NCBI GenBank assembly: GCA_023412215.1
Contig: JAEYNX010000004.1
Location: 31,559 to 95,558 of the forward strand
DNA length: 64,000 nucleotides
Origin: Bacillota bacterium
Lineage (GTDB): Bacteria; Bacillota; Clostridia; Oscillospirales; Ruminococcaceae
Direction: 5' to 3'
Shown here: piece by piece, positions 18,171 to 26,679 of the stretch
Position numbering within the stretch: the stretch's first letter is position 1
How the letters are laid out: each line of letters opens with the position of its first letter
The notes under the pieces: generated by a model
Told to the model about the DNA's origin: nothing
Database searches by the model: none
Seen by the model: the letters and a program-made list of their open reading frames with translations, nothing else
Program-made: the position numbers and the translations under genes

Positions 18171-18290
18171 ATGATTTTTACTAAGAGGGAAAGCCATTAT
18201 TATGTCTATATGTTGGCTGGAGCCAACAAGATTCTGCGAATATACTATGCGCGAGTCAAAGCCGAACTCGATAACTTAGAGAGCATCTAA
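18171..18290 (+). pseudogene. Possible transposase C-terminal remnant (IS110-like)
   Basis: An open frame of 39 codons ends KRESHYYVYMLAGANKIL then RIYYARVKAELDNLESI and a stop. The pattern of HYYVAxxAxANKLxRIIYAVLK is familiar to me as the C-terminal end of IS110-group transposases. No upstream catalytic part is present. The match is from memory and short, so it is tentative. It lies between the A+T-rich CPBP gene and the repeat element. The remaining bases 18042-18538 look non-coding. Confidence 0.3.
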
Positions 18291-18538
18291 ACTTATATGG
18301 CTTCAATTCAGCCAACGTTTCCATACACGGTGGCTTGATTTTTTGCGTCTATCTTTCTGATTCAACATTTTCCCAATTTAAACTTGTCTTTCCTTTGCAG
18401 GTCTATAATCACTCTATCTCCAGAATACTTCAATTGCAAAAACCTGTCAACATTAGTCAAAAGTATCAAAAAGTAAACCATGTAGTTCTCATTCCAATTC
18501 TGAAACCTCTAAATTCAGTTTTCAATTAGCCCCCAAGC

Positions 18539-19180
18539 TTGTCGCTCAGGCCGCGACAGGCCCATCCTTTTCTTGTTCGAGAAAGAGGAGCAGCTTTTCA
18601 GCAAGCTGAAAAGCCCAGCGAATCGGGGGCAAGCCCCCAGAACCCCCGCGCAGTCAAACAGGCGTGGGGAGATGGATGCCACTAATCTAGCACCCTCGTG
18701 CAAACATGCAACCTTCGATTGCTTGGCACATGCGGCCCCAGCTTTAGGGTGTCGCCGTTCGCAGGCGAACTGTGTTCGCCCCTATGCTTCGCATTTTATG
18801 CCCTCAGGGTCTTTATCCAAAGTTCTGCTTCCGCCTGTTTGACCGCGCTGCTTCCCGCTAAGGAGTTGCAGTAATCCAACTGAGTGTGGCGGCTTACGGA
18901 TGCGGAAAACGCCATACTTCGATTGAGTGAACGAGGGCATAGATGCAAACTTGTTTGCATCTACAAAAGTACGACCCTAAGGCTGGGGCCGCATGTCGTA
19001 CTTTTGCCGAGTTTTCTGCGTTAGTGCATCAGCCATTCCTCCGCAGCCGTAAGCCGCGGGGTGCAGGGAACTCCCTGCTTCGCTTTTGCCTACTTTTCCC
19101 GAACAGGAAAAGTAGGGGCCCGTCGCGGCCTGAGCGACAATCTGAATTATTAGTAAATGTTCATTATAAAACAGTAATCC
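18539..19180. repeat. Non-coding element with inverted ends, copies C and A of a multi-hairpin repeat
   Basis: The segment starts with TTGTCGCTCAGGCCGCGAC (18539-18557) and has its exact reverse complement at 19122-19140; the match continues inward to 25 of 26 bases. The left arm (copy C, 18539-18700) and the right arm (copy A, 18941-19180, minus orientation) are both related to the sequences at 63311-63396 and 63791-63993. Each copy is a chain of short hairpins. Between the arms are further hairpins and no convincing gene. Copy A carries an extra 40 bases (19141-19180) that are also found at 63311-63350. Confidence 0.75.
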
Positions 19181-19223
19181 TTGTCCCTATGGATACGGGC
19201 AATGTTAAATCAGTATTAGTCAT

Positions 19224-19257
19224 AAAAAATCAGCACCCCTGAATCCCTCAGGGGTGC
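19224..19257 (-). terminator. Terminator of queT
   Basis: On the minus strand a 10-bp stem (19257-19248 with 19042-style partner at 19242-19233) with 5-base loop is followed by six T's complementary to 19224-19229. It lies 24 bases after the queT stop. Confidence 0.85.
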
Positions 19258-19280
19258 CGCTTCGTTATGTGTATGAGAGC

Positions 19281-19805
19281 CTAAAATATCTTTTTATCCA
19301 GCCCCGTTTTTTCGATGGTGTAGATAAGTATCAGCCCAAGCACCATGCAGGGGAATACCTCCCCCACCGCCACAAACGCGGCGTTGGTGAAAAAAGGCAG
19401 GGGCGCAAGCGAGTTGGTGAGCAGCACCGAGAGCTCGCCGCCGATGATCAGGCCGTTGATGAGAACGGGCGAGAGCGCCGAGAGCACGGGCAGCCTGCCG
19501 ATGCGCACGTTGCGCAAAAGGTAGCTTAGTACGGCGGCAATCAGGGTGGCCAGCGTGCCGAACAGCATGTCGAACGCGCCGAGGATGTTTACCCCCATTA
19601 CAAAGCCCAAGCCGTTTGCAATCAGGCAGCCAAGGGTAAGGCCGTAGATGTTTGCGGGCGAGAGCACCGCAAGCAGGGTTAGCGCCTCGGCAAAGCGGAT
19701 TTGCACCTGCCCGAAGCTTAAGGGGGCAAGCGCAAGGGTAAGCGCCGCGTACAGCGCCGCGACCATCGCGCCCTGTACCAACTGGTAGGTAGTTGACTTC
19801 TTCAT
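19281..19805 (-). CDS. queT: QueT family ECF transporter S component
   Basis: Membrane substrate-binding subunit of an energy-coupling-factor transporter for a queuosine precursor (preQ0/preQ1 or queuine), used in tRNA anticodon modification. 174 residues with about five to six hydrophobic segments. The QueT/DUF988-type block SFGQVQIRFAEALTLLAVLSP near residue 30 and the GLTLGCLIANGLG and FDMLFGTLATLIAA segments are clear. GAAAGGAAAA sits before the ATG. The shared EcfA/EcfT module must be encoded elsewhere. A long leader with its own promoter suggests riboswitch control. Confidence 0.85.
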   Translation of the reverse strand: MKKSTTYQLVQGAMVAALYAALTLALAPLSFGQVQIRFAEALTLLAVLSPANIYGLTLGCLIANGLGFVMGVNILGAFDMLFGTLATLIAAVLSYLLRNVRIGRLPVLSALSPVLINGLIIGGELSVLLTNSLAPLPFFTNAAFVAVGEVFPCMVLGLILIYTIEKTGLDKKIF

Positions 19806-19927
19806 TGTTCAATTTTCCTTTCGTAGTGTTTGTTTAACGCCCCGCGGCGGCGGGCTTGTGCCATCCGCTTTACAGGAAACGTCGGTCAGGATTTTGCGAA
19901 CTGACCGCCTCAGGCAGCACCTAAGGC
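19806..19927 (-). promoter_or_regulatory. Structured 5' leader of queT, candidate preQ1-type riboswitch
   Basis: The transcript predicted from the promoter at 19934-19962 has a 120-base leader that folds into an 8-bp hairpin starting GCCTTAGG, a hairpin with stem GGTCAG/CTGACC, and a third G+C-rich hairpin with CCCG/CGGGG close to the ribosome-binding site. Leaders of queT genes in related Clostridia often carry preQ1 riboswitches. I could not match the sequence to a preQ1 class consensus, so the ligand is inference. Confidence 0.4.
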
Positions 19928-19933
19928 AAACAC

Positions 19934-19962
19934 AGTATAGCGTAGTTTGAACGGTTTGTAAA
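19934..19962 (-). promoter_or_regulatory. Sigma-A promoter of queT
   Basis: Minus strand TTTACA (19962-19957), 17-base spacer, TATACT (19939-19934). Confidence 0.75.
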
Positions 19963-20151
19963 CACCCTGTATATAAAAGAAAAAATACTTTTTCTATACA
20001 TAAATTTATGCTATCATTAGACTATATTGTTACAGGAACGTACCGATAGGTTTAATGGTTTTACACCACCTAGTCTGCCCCGCCGTCTTTGTAAAACGGA
20101 CAGGCCGCGGCGGGCGTTTGATACAAGGCCCCGAAGAAAGGACAGGTTTTT

Positions 20152-20613
20152 ATGATGCAGAAGATTGCAAGCTTTCAGGTAAACCACCTGAAACTCGAGC
20201 GCGGGATGTACATCTCCCGTATAGACGGCGACATTGTCACCTACGATATCCGCATGTGCCGCCCCAACGGCGGCGCGTACCTTGAAAACGCGGGCCTGCA
20301 CACCTTTGAGCACCTGTTTGCCACCTATGTGCGTAGCGGAAGCTTTTCGCCGAATGTGGTGTATGTCGGCCCCATGGGCTGCCGCACGGGCTTTTACTTT
20401 CTGGTGCGCGGCATCAGCCACGCCGACACCATCCGTCTGGTGCAGGACGCCTTCGCGTTCATTAAGGATTTCGAAGGCGATATCCCCGGGGCGAGCGAGA
20501 TCGAGTGCGGCAACTACCTCGACCATGATCTTGCGCAGGCCAAGGGCTATGCCGCCGAGATGTGTGCGGTTTTAAACAGCTACACCGAGGCGCGCCTTCA
20601 ATACGCCGAATGA
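20152..20613 (+). CDS. luxS: S-ribosylhomocysteine lyase
   Basis: Cleaves S-ribosylhomocysteine to homocysteine and DPD, the precursor of autoinducer AI-2, in the activated methyl cycle. 153 residues, normal for LuxS. The zinc-binding HTFEH is near residue 50, the catalytic cysteine is in GPMGCRTGFY near residue 78, and the third zinc ligand is Cys in ECGNYLDHDL near residue 119. Two ATGs are adjacent (20152 and 20155); AAAGGACAGG upstream serves either. No pfs/mtnN is nearby. The leader (about 120 bases) includes a 7-bp G+C stem but no riboswitch I recognise. Confidence 0.96.
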   Translation: MMQKIASFQVNHLKLERGMYISRIDGDIVTYDIRMCRPNGGAYLENAGLHTFEHLFATYVRSGSFSPNVVYVGPMGCRTGFYFLVRGISHADTIRLVQDAFAFIKDFEGDIPGASEIECGNYLDHDLAQAKGYAAEMCAVLNSYTEARLQYAE

Positions 20614-20680
20614 GCGGCTAAAAATACGTCAACACTGATTCTTGCAGGAGGTTTTAAAGCAGACGGAAAGGGGGCGCGGC

Positions 20681-22024
20681 ATGGGCACCAAGATTATTAA
20701 ATCCTCCCAGATGAACAACTGGCGCAGGCTGGATAACTCCGCGCGCATCTTTCCCGCCGCTTCCTCTGTTACCACCGCCAACGTGTTCCGGCTCTCCTGC
20801 GTGCTGTATGAGGAGATAAACCCCATGCTGCTGCAACAGGCGCTGGACGCGACCATCGCGCGGTTCCCCGCCTTTCACGTGCGGCTGCGCGCGGGCTTTT
20901 TCTGGTACTATTTTGAGGCAAACCCCGAGCGGCCCGAGGTGGCGCGGGAGGAGCTTTACCCCTGCGCACCCATGAACCGCCGCGAGAACGGGGGCTACCT
21001 GTTCCGCGTGCTCTATTTCGGCAACCGCCTTTCGCTCGAAACCTACCACGCCCTCACCGACGGCACCGGCGCGCTGGAGTTTTTAAAGGCGCTGCTCTTT
21101 TCCTACCTTACCCTGGTTCACCCCGAGCTGCCTTCACCGATGAATACGCAGGGCGACGCTGTTTCGCCCAACGCCGCCGTGGTGGAGGACGGCTATAATA
21201 AGATATATAAGAAAGCGGACGGCTTTACGCCGTTTATCCGCAGGGCTTACCGCCTGCGGGGCACCCCCCTGCCCTTTACCGCGGTAAAGGTGGTGCACGG
21301 CATTGCCGACACCTCGGCGCTGCTGGCGGCATCCAGAGCGCGCGGCGTCACCCTTACGGGCTTTTTAACGGCGGTGCTCCTCTACAGCATCTATCAAGAG
21401 GAGCTGAGGGGCAGGCCGTCGTGGTCGCCCGTGACCGTTTCGCTGCCGGTAAACCTGCGCAACGTGTTCGGTACCAAAACGGCGCTCAACTTCTTTGAAT
21501 GCGTGGGCATCAGCGTGCTGTTTGACCGCAGCGGCATGACCTTTAACGAGGTGCTAAGCCTCGTCTCCGGCCGCATGACCGAGGAGCTGAGCAAAGAAAA
21601 CCTCGCCAAACGCAATGCCTACAAGGTGCGGCTTTCGCGCAACCCCGTGCTGCGCGCGGTGCCGCTGTTTATCAAAAACCTTGTGCTGCGCCCCGCCTAC
21701 CGCAAAGGGGAGCTTACCGCCTCCACCACGCTTTCCAACCTCGGGCGCGTCGAGCTGCCGCAGGCGTTTTCGCCCTACGCGGATCGGTTTGAGTTCATCC
21801 TTTCCCCCACCGATTCCAACCATGTGAAATGCGCCGTCTGCTCGTTTCAAGAGAAGCTCACCGTCACCTTTGCCGCCAACATCGAGCAGCAGAACCTGCA
21901 GCGCGCGTTCTTCCGCCAACTAACCTCCCTTGGCATCGATCTCACCATTGAATCCAACTTTTTTTATGATTATAGACCCGTAACAAAGGGGAAGCAGCAT
22001 ACAAAGGAGGAAAAGGAACCATGA
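20681..22024 (+). CDS. Alcohol acetyltransferase/condensation-domain-like protein
   Basis: A 447-residue protein of the CoA-dependent acyltransferase (condensation-like) fold. ETYHALTDGTGALEFLKAL near residue 120 contains the HxxxD-G catalytic pattern, in the form HALTDG rather than HHxxxDG. The opening MNNWRRLDNSARIFPAA and the C-terminal FANIEQQNL-type segment fit clostridial proteins annotated as alcohol acetyltransferases. The acceptor alcohol is unknown. A TTG at 20642 is in frame, but GGAAAGGGGG at 20665-20674 supports ATG 20681. It is joined by a 4-base overlap to the next ORF and by a short gap to a DUF6320-type gene; together these look like one unit for lipid or surface acylation. 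Confidence 0.75.
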   Translation: MGTKIIKSSQMNNWRRLDNSARIFPAASSVTTANVFRLSCVLYEEINPMLLQQALDATIARFPAFHVRLRAGFFWYYFEANPERPEVAREELYPCAPMNRRENGGYLFRVLYFGNRLSLETYHALTDGTGALEFLKALLFSYLTLVHPELPSPMNTQGDAVSPNAAVVEDGYNKIYKKADGFTPFIRRAYRLRGTPLPFTAVKVVHGIADTSALLAASRARGVTLTGFLTAVLLYSIYQEELRGRPSWSPVTVSLPVNLRNVFGTKTALNFFECVGISVLFDRSGMTFNEVLSLVSGRMTEELSKENLAKRNAYKVRLSRNPVLRAVPLFIKNLVLRPAYRKGELTASTTLSNLGRVELPQAFSPYADRFEFILSPTDSNHVKCAVCSFQEKLTVTFAANIEQQNLQRAFFRQLTSLGIDLTIESNFFYDYRPVTKGKQHTKEEKEP

Positions 22025-22278
22025 GCGACAACATTTCAGGTGCTGCGGCAGCCGCCGGAGCAATGCCGGGCAGCGCCGCGCGAAAGGCCGAGCGCAAACA
22101 GGCCAAAGCGGCGCTTAAGCTTGAGAAAGCCGCACTCAAGCAGCGGCTTAAGCAGGAGAAAAAGCGCAAAAAGGCGCAAAAGAAGCTGGCTAAGGCCGAA
22201 AACCGCTGGCAGCTCGCCGCCTTTAAGCAGGACATTAAGGATTGGTTTAAGCGCCGGAAAAAAGGCGGCAAGCAATAA
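22021..22278 (+). CDS. Lys/Arg-rich coiled-coil small protein
   Basis: 85 residues, start overlapping the previous stop (ATGA) and preceded by AAAGGAGGAAAAGG, so translation is likely. After a short Ala/Gly-rich N-terminus come 50 residues dominated by Lys, Ala, Arg, Glu and Leu (KAALKLEKAALKQRLKQE...), predicted to form one long basic helix, and a C-terminus WFKRRKKGGKQ. No family is recognised. It may bind nucleic acid or acidic membrane lipids, or scaffold the acyltransferase. Confidence 0.6.
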   Translation: MSDNISGAAAAAGAMPGSAARKAERKQAKAALKLEKAALKQRLKQEKKRKKAQKKLAKAENRWQLAAFKQDIKDWFKRRKKGGKQ

Positions 22279-22405
22279 TGTTTTGCGTTACTGCAGCATG
22301 AGTATTAACCTTTCGGTGACTAAAAGCCGCCGCGCCGTTTTTAATAACGGCGTAGAAAATGGAATTTATTAAAATGCCCCGCTGCCTGAAGGGAGGGTGA
22401 AAGCG

Positions 22406-23080
22406 GTGAAACACTGCAAGGCGTGCAACCTGCGCGTGATGGACGATGCCGCTCTCTGCCCGCTGTGCGGCACCGCGCTGGAGGGGCCGGGCGACGATGC
22501 GCCCGGTAAAAACCCCTACCCGGTGATTGCCGAGAGCTTTTACAAATACAACTTTTTGTTTCGGCTGTTTTTGTTCCTTTCACTTGTGGCCGTGACCGTC
22601 TGCCTGCTGATAGATTTTTTAACGCAGCGGGACAGGCTTTCGTGGTCGATTATCGTGCTGTCGGGCATCGCCTACCTGTGGGTGACCATCGCCTACTCGC
22701 TGCGCGGCACCGGCAACTTTGCCACCAAGTACGCCGTGCAGGTGCTCAGCATCTCAGCGGTGCTGTATATCATCGATTACTACGCCGGCTACACCAAGTG
22801 GTCGGTAAACTATACCATTCCTTTTTTCCTGATACTCGCCACCTTCGCCATCACCTTTTTGATCGTGTTCAAGCGGGTGGACAGGCACGACTACCTGTTC
22901 TGCCAGCTAATCATCGGGGCGTTCGGGCTTATACCGCTCATCTTTCTGCCGCTGGGCTTATTGGATGTTCTGTGGCCCGCTATTTCAAGCGCCGCCTACT
23001 CGCTGCTCACGCTCGCGGGCACCGCGATCTTCGGCGACCGCTATGTGCGGCATGAACTCAATAAACGCTTTCATGTATGA
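22406..23080 (+). CDS. DUF6320-type zinc-ribbon membrane protein
   Basis: About 224 residues. The N-terminus has a zinc ribbon, CKACNLRVMDDAALCPLCG (two CxxC pairs), followed by a linker GKNPYPVI and about six hydrophobic segments from residue 50 to 215. This build and the location behind an alcohol-acetyltransferase-like gene match proteins called DUF6320 in Clostridia; function unknown. A GTG at 22397 is in frame, but the GAAGGGAGGG at 22388-22397 selects the GTG at 22406. The 120-base gap before it holds a small hairpin (CGCCGTT/AACGGCG) without a T run. Confidence 0.65.
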   Translation: MKHCKACNLRVMDDAALCPLCGTALEGPGDDAPGKNPYPVIAESFYKYNFLFRLFLFLSLVAVTVCLLIDFLTQRDRLSWSIIVLSGIAYLWVTIAYSLRGTGNFATKYAVQVLSISAVLYIIDYYAGYTKWSVNYTIPFFLILATFAITFLIVFKRVDRHDYLFCQLIIGAFGLIPLIFLPLGLLDVLWPAISSAAYSLLTLAGTAIFGDRYVRHELNKRFHV

Positions 23081-23141
23081 CGTTTGTGGTTTTAAACTGA
23101 ATGTTGCCGGTTTAGCCGCACGATTTGTGTAACAACGCAGG

Positions 23142-23170
23142 TTGTGCGGCCGACTGTTTTCTGCTATAAT
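23142..23170 (+). promoter_or_regulatory. Promoter of purA
   Basis: TTGTGC (23142-23147), 17-base spacer, TATAAT (23165-23170) with TGC before it (extended -10). The start codon is 72 bases further on; no PurR-box-like or guanine-riboswitch pattern was seen. Confidence 0.75.
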
Positions 23171-23242
23171 ATTTTGGGCGATAGGCTGCTTTAGCAAATT
23201 AGCATGTTATATCGTAATAGATTATGAAATGGGGTCTTCTCT

Positions 23243-24517
23243 ATGCCTGCCAGAGTGGTAGTTGGCGTGCAGTGGGGCGACGAGGGAAAAGGCAAAATCA
23301 TCGATATCCTTGCGTCTCGGGCGGATGTTGTGGTACGTTCTCAGGGCGGAAACAACGCAGGGCACACGGTTGAAAACGGCGGCGAGGTTTACAAGCTGCA
23401 TCTGATTCCTTCGGGCATTCTCTATAAAAATACCCCCTGCCTCATCGGCTGCGGCGTAGTAATAGACCCGGTAAATATTTTAGAGGAGATCGACGGGCTG
23501 GAAGGCCGCGGCATCTGCTGCGACAACCTGCGCATCGACCCCCGCGCGCATGTGATCATGCCGTGGCACCTTGAATTAGACGGCTTAAGCGAGGTTTACC
23601 GCGGCAAGAGTGACATCGGCACCACCCGCCGCGGCATCGGCCCCTGCTATATGGATAAGGCCGAGCGTTCGGGCATCCGCATGTACGACCTGGTGCACCC
23701 CGAGCTTTTTAAGGCCAAGGCGAGAGCGGTAGGCCAGTTGAAAAACGATATCATCGTCAAGATTTACGGCGGCAAGCCGATTGATTTGGACGCCGCAATT
23801 GCCTGCTACATTGAGTGCGGCAAGCGCCTAAATAAATATATCGCCGACGTTTCGGTGCTCACCCACGAGGCGATAACCTCCGGCAAGCAGGTGCTGTTTG
23901 AGGGCGCTCAGGGCACCCTGCTGGATATCGACGTGGGCACCTACCCCTTTGTAACCTCCTCCCACCCTGTTTCGGGCGGCGTGTGCACCGGCGTGGGCAT
24001 CGGCCCCACCTCGATAGACTCGGTGCTGGGCGTATGCAAAAGCTACACCACCCGCGTGGGCAAGGGTCCCTTCCCCACCGAGCTGAATGACGAAATCGGC
24101 GAGACCATCCGCGTTTCGGGGCACGAGTACGGCACCACCACAGGGCGCCCCCGCAGAACCGGCTGGTTTGATTCGGTGATCCTGCGCCACTCGGTGCGGG
24201 TAAACGGCTTAACCGAGCTTGCCATCAACAAGCTCGATACCCTCGCAAACCTCGGCACCTTAAAGATCTGCACGGCCTACCGTCTGCCGGACGGCACCGT
24301 CACCAACGATTACCCCCCCACCCTCGAGGAACTGGAGCTGTGCCAGCCCGTTTATGAAGAGGTAGAGGGCTTTGAGGGCGACCTTTCCGCCTGCAAAAGC
24401 TACGACGCACTGCCCGAGGCCTGCAAGCGCTATATCGCGCGCCTGGAGGAGCTGTGCGGCTGCCGCGTGAGCATGGTGGGCGTCGGCCCCGCGAGAAGCC
24501 AGAACCTTGAGCGGTAA
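23243..24517 (+). CDS. purA: Adenylosuccinate synthase
   Basis: Joins IMP and aspartate with GTP to make adenylosuccinate, the committed step to AMP. 424 residues. Signatures: VGVQWGDEGKGKIIDILA (P-loop and catalytic Asp), QGGNNAGHTV with the catalytic His, and the GTP/IMP-binding GTTRRGIGPCYMDKAER, HPVSGGVCTGVGIGP and TTTGRPRRTGWFD. It has its own promoter and terminator and therefore appears to be monocistronic. Confidence 0.97.
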   Translation: MPARVVVGVQWGDEGKGKIIDILASRADVVVRSQGGNNAGHTVENGGEVYKLHLIPSGILYKNTPCLIGCGVVIDPVNILEEIDGLEGRGICCDNLRIDPRAHVIMPWHLELDGLSEVYRGKSDIGTTRRGIGPCYMDKAERSGIRMYDLVHPELFKAKARAVGQLKNDIIVKIYGGKPIDLDAAIACYIECGKRLNKYIADVSVLTHEAITSGKQVLFEGAQGTLLDIDVGTYPFVTSSHPVSGGVCTGVGIGPTSIDSVLGVCKSYTTRVGKGPFPTELNDEIGETIRVSGHEYGTTTGRPRRTGWFDSVILRHSVRVNGLTELAINKLDTLANLGTLKICTAYRLPDGTVTNDYPPTLEELELCQPVYEEVEGFEGDLSACKSYDALPEACKRYIARLEELCGCRVSMVGVGPARSQNLER

Positions 24518-24540
24518 TTAAACCTTATATAATTCACTCT

Positions 24541-24570
24541 AAGAGCAGGCAGCGGTGCCTGCTCTTTTTT
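24541..24570 (+). terminator. Terminator of purA
   Basis: Perfect 11-bp stem (24541-24551 with 24556-24566), GCGG loop, T run to 24570. Confidence 0.93.
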
Positions 24571-24585
24571 AAACCAACGGCAGAT

Positions 24586-24621
24586 AAAAACAGCCGCCTG
24601 TTTGCGTACAACAGGCGGCTG
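24586..24621 (-). terminator. Terminator of the chemoreceptor gene
   Basis: Minus strand: 12-bp perfect stem (24621-24610 with 24602-24591) with 7-base loop, then five T's complementary to 24586-24590. Confidence 0.88.
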
Positions 24622-24649
24622 ATCGTTTGACGGATGGATTCTATGCTGA

Positions 24650-26371
24650 TTAATAAAGCTCGGAATAAATGCTGTCTGCCTTGGCGTGCTGCGCGGCAGG
24701 GCTTTCGGCATCGCCTTTGAGCTTGATGGTTGCCAGTGCATCGTCCAGCGTATGCGCTAAACTTGAAAGCTCCTCGCTGGCGGCGGCGCTCTCCTCGGCG
24801 GTGGCGGCGTTTGTTTGTACCACCGACGAAATCTGTTCTATGCCCTGCGACACCTGCCTGAGCGAATCGGCCTGATTTGAGGAGGCGACATCGATATTGT
24901 GAATGAGCGCGGAAACCTCCTCTACGCTCGCGACAATCTGTTTGAGCGACTCGGCGGTAACGTCGGCAATCTTGGTACCTTCCGCCACTTTACTGATAGA
25001 ATTCTGAATGAGGTTGGTGGTATCCTTTGCGGCCTCGGCGCTCTTGGCGGCAAGGTTGCGCACCTCCTCCGCCACCACGGCAAAGCCCTTGCCCGCGGCG
25101 CCCGCTCTCGCGGCCTCCACGGCGGCGTTAAGCGCGAGGATATTGGTCTGGAAGGCAATATCGTCAATCACCTTGATAATCTTGGAGATCTCCACCGACG
25201 ACCGGTTGATGTCATTCATCGCCTCTATCATGTGGGACATCTGCGCGTTGCCCTTTGCCACCTCTTCACCCGCCTTCACGGCAAGCTCTCTGGCATTGGA
25301 AGCGTCGGAGGCGTTGGTGAGCACCTGCCCGGAGACATCGGTGATAGTGGCCGAAAGCTCCTCGACAGAGCTTGCCTGCTCCGTGGCACCCTGCGAAAGC
25401 GCCTGTGCCCCGTTGGCAACCTGCCCCGCTCCCGCGTTTACCTGGCTTGCGGTTCTGCGGATGACGCTGAATATCTGGTCAAGACCGGTCAATATCTTAA
25501 CGAGCGAAGTACCCAAAACGTCCTTCTCGGAGTGGGGCGTGTACTCCTGCCTTAAATCGCCGGTCGAGATGGTTTCTGCCAGCAGCGCCTGCTCCCGAAT
25601 ACTGCCGATCATGGCGTTGAACGCGTCCGCCAGCTGCCCGAGCTCGTCTTTGCTGTCGGCCTTTAACGTTACGTCGATATTGCCCGCCGCGATCTCGTTG
25701 GCTGCGTCCACCACCTTGATAATCTTGAAACCGATGTTTTTTGTAAAGTATCTTGTGATAAACAGCGTCCAGAAGATCGTTAACAAAATGAGAAACGCGC
25801 CGATAATTATTAAGAGAACGACGCCGCGCTGTGACTCATACAGTGTCGTCTCGGCGTATGTATCATTTAGAGAGGCTAATTGATCAAAGTCGTTGATAAG
25901 TTCGGTGTTTATATGTGCCGCCGCATTCAGGCAATCAAGCGCGCCGCTTGCATCGCCTTTATCGGCAAGCGCTTTAAACTCCGCCTTCATCGTGGCATAG
26001 TCCCCTAAAAAGATTCCCTTGGCAGCCTCAAACAGCTCCCGGTTTTCCAGTTGGGTGATTGTCTTTTCATAACTCGTGAAGGCTGCTTCAATATCCGCGT
26101 CGCATTGTTCGATTTGAGTGATGGCGCCTTTATAGGTGTCGCTGCCTGCGTCAAAAAGAATCAAGCTTCTGGTCATCGCGCGCTCCTCCTGAAAGGCCTC
26201 GCGCATCTCACCCACCGCACTGATGGCAACGACATTCTGGTTGTATAGTTCCTGTGTTCGGAGGTTGCTCGTTAAAACGGCGTAAAACGCCGCGCCGCAG
26301 AGAATGAGCAGTAACACCCCCATGGACCCGAAGCCGTACAGCATCTTTTTGGCAATTGAAAAATCCTTCAT
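24650..26371 (-). CDS. Methyl-accepting chemotaxis protein
   Basis: A 573-residue transmembrane chemoreceptor. Order of parts: membrane helix 1 (about residues 12-32), a four-helix-bundle-type extracellular sensor (about 33-185; IEQCDADIEAAFTSYEKTI...), membrane helix 2 (about 187-208), HAMP (about 212-265), and the cytoplasmic signalling helices with the highly conserved tip DIAFQTNILALNAAVEAARAG near residue 405. The ligand cannot be told. No che or flagellar genes are in the window. AAGAGGGG precedes the ATG. Confidence 0.93.
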   Translation of the reverse strand: MKDFSIAKKMLYGFGSMGVLLLILCGAAFYAVLTSNLRTQELYNQNVVAISAVGEMREAFQEERAMTRSLILFDAGSDTYKGAITQIEQCDADIEAAFTSYEKTITQLENRELFEAAKGIFLGDYATMKAEFKALADKGDASGALDCLNAAAHINTELINDFDQLASLNDTYAETTLYESQRGVVLLIIIGAFLILLTIFWTLFITRYFTKNIGFKIIKVVDAANEIAAGNIDVTLKADSKDELGQLADAFNAMIGSIREQALLAETISTGDLRQEYTPHSEKDVLGTSLVKILTGLDQIFSVIRRTASQVNAGAGQVANGAQALSQGATEQASSVEELSATITDVSGQVLTNASDASNARELAVKAGEEVAKGNAQMSHMIEAMNDINRSSVEISKIIKVIDDIAFQTNILALNAAVEAARAGAAGKGFAVVAEEVRNLAAKSAEAAKDTTNLIQNSISKVAEGTKIADVTAESLKQIVASVEEVSALIHNIDVASSNQADSLRQVSQGIEQISSVVQTNAATAEESAAASEELSSLAHTLDDALATIKLKGDAESPAAQHAKADSIYSELY

Positions 26372-26458
26372 CGTATACCCCTCTTTTGTGTGTAGTTTGA
26401 TTCGTCGTTATGCAAAGAAGTGTGGCATAAAGCGGTGCAAACGAGAAAACTCTCTCGA

Positions 26459-26487
26459 TTGCTGGGGCGCGTTAATTATGCTATACT
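26459..26487 (+). promoter_or_regulatory. Promoter upstream of the AraC-GGDEF-like gene
   Basis: TTGCTG (26459-26464), 17 bases, TATACT (26482-26487). The leader to the gene would be about 185 bases, A+T-rich and without a recognised structure. Confidence 0.5.
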
Positions 26488-26679
26488 GTTGCAAGGTAAC
26501 GTCTTATCACGGTAAATCGTTATAAGGGCTAGAAAACGGTCCTTTGCTGATTCAGTTCGACATATAGTTTATTATACATCTTAGGAATTTTATGAAAGAT
26601 AAAACATTGCGTTATTGGATAATACTTTGGCATAAAGTGTTATTAAATCATGCTGTTTGTCATTAGAGGGAATGAAGTC

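Noticed and set aside
18573..19242. Frames of 89 and 99 codons inside the repeat element
   Set aside because: They translate hairpin repeats, with stretches that occur in both orientations; no protein-like pattern.
19806..19927. Cobalamin, THF, TPP or SAM riboswitch in the queT leader
   Set aside because: None of their conserved core sequences is present; only a general structured leader is claimed.
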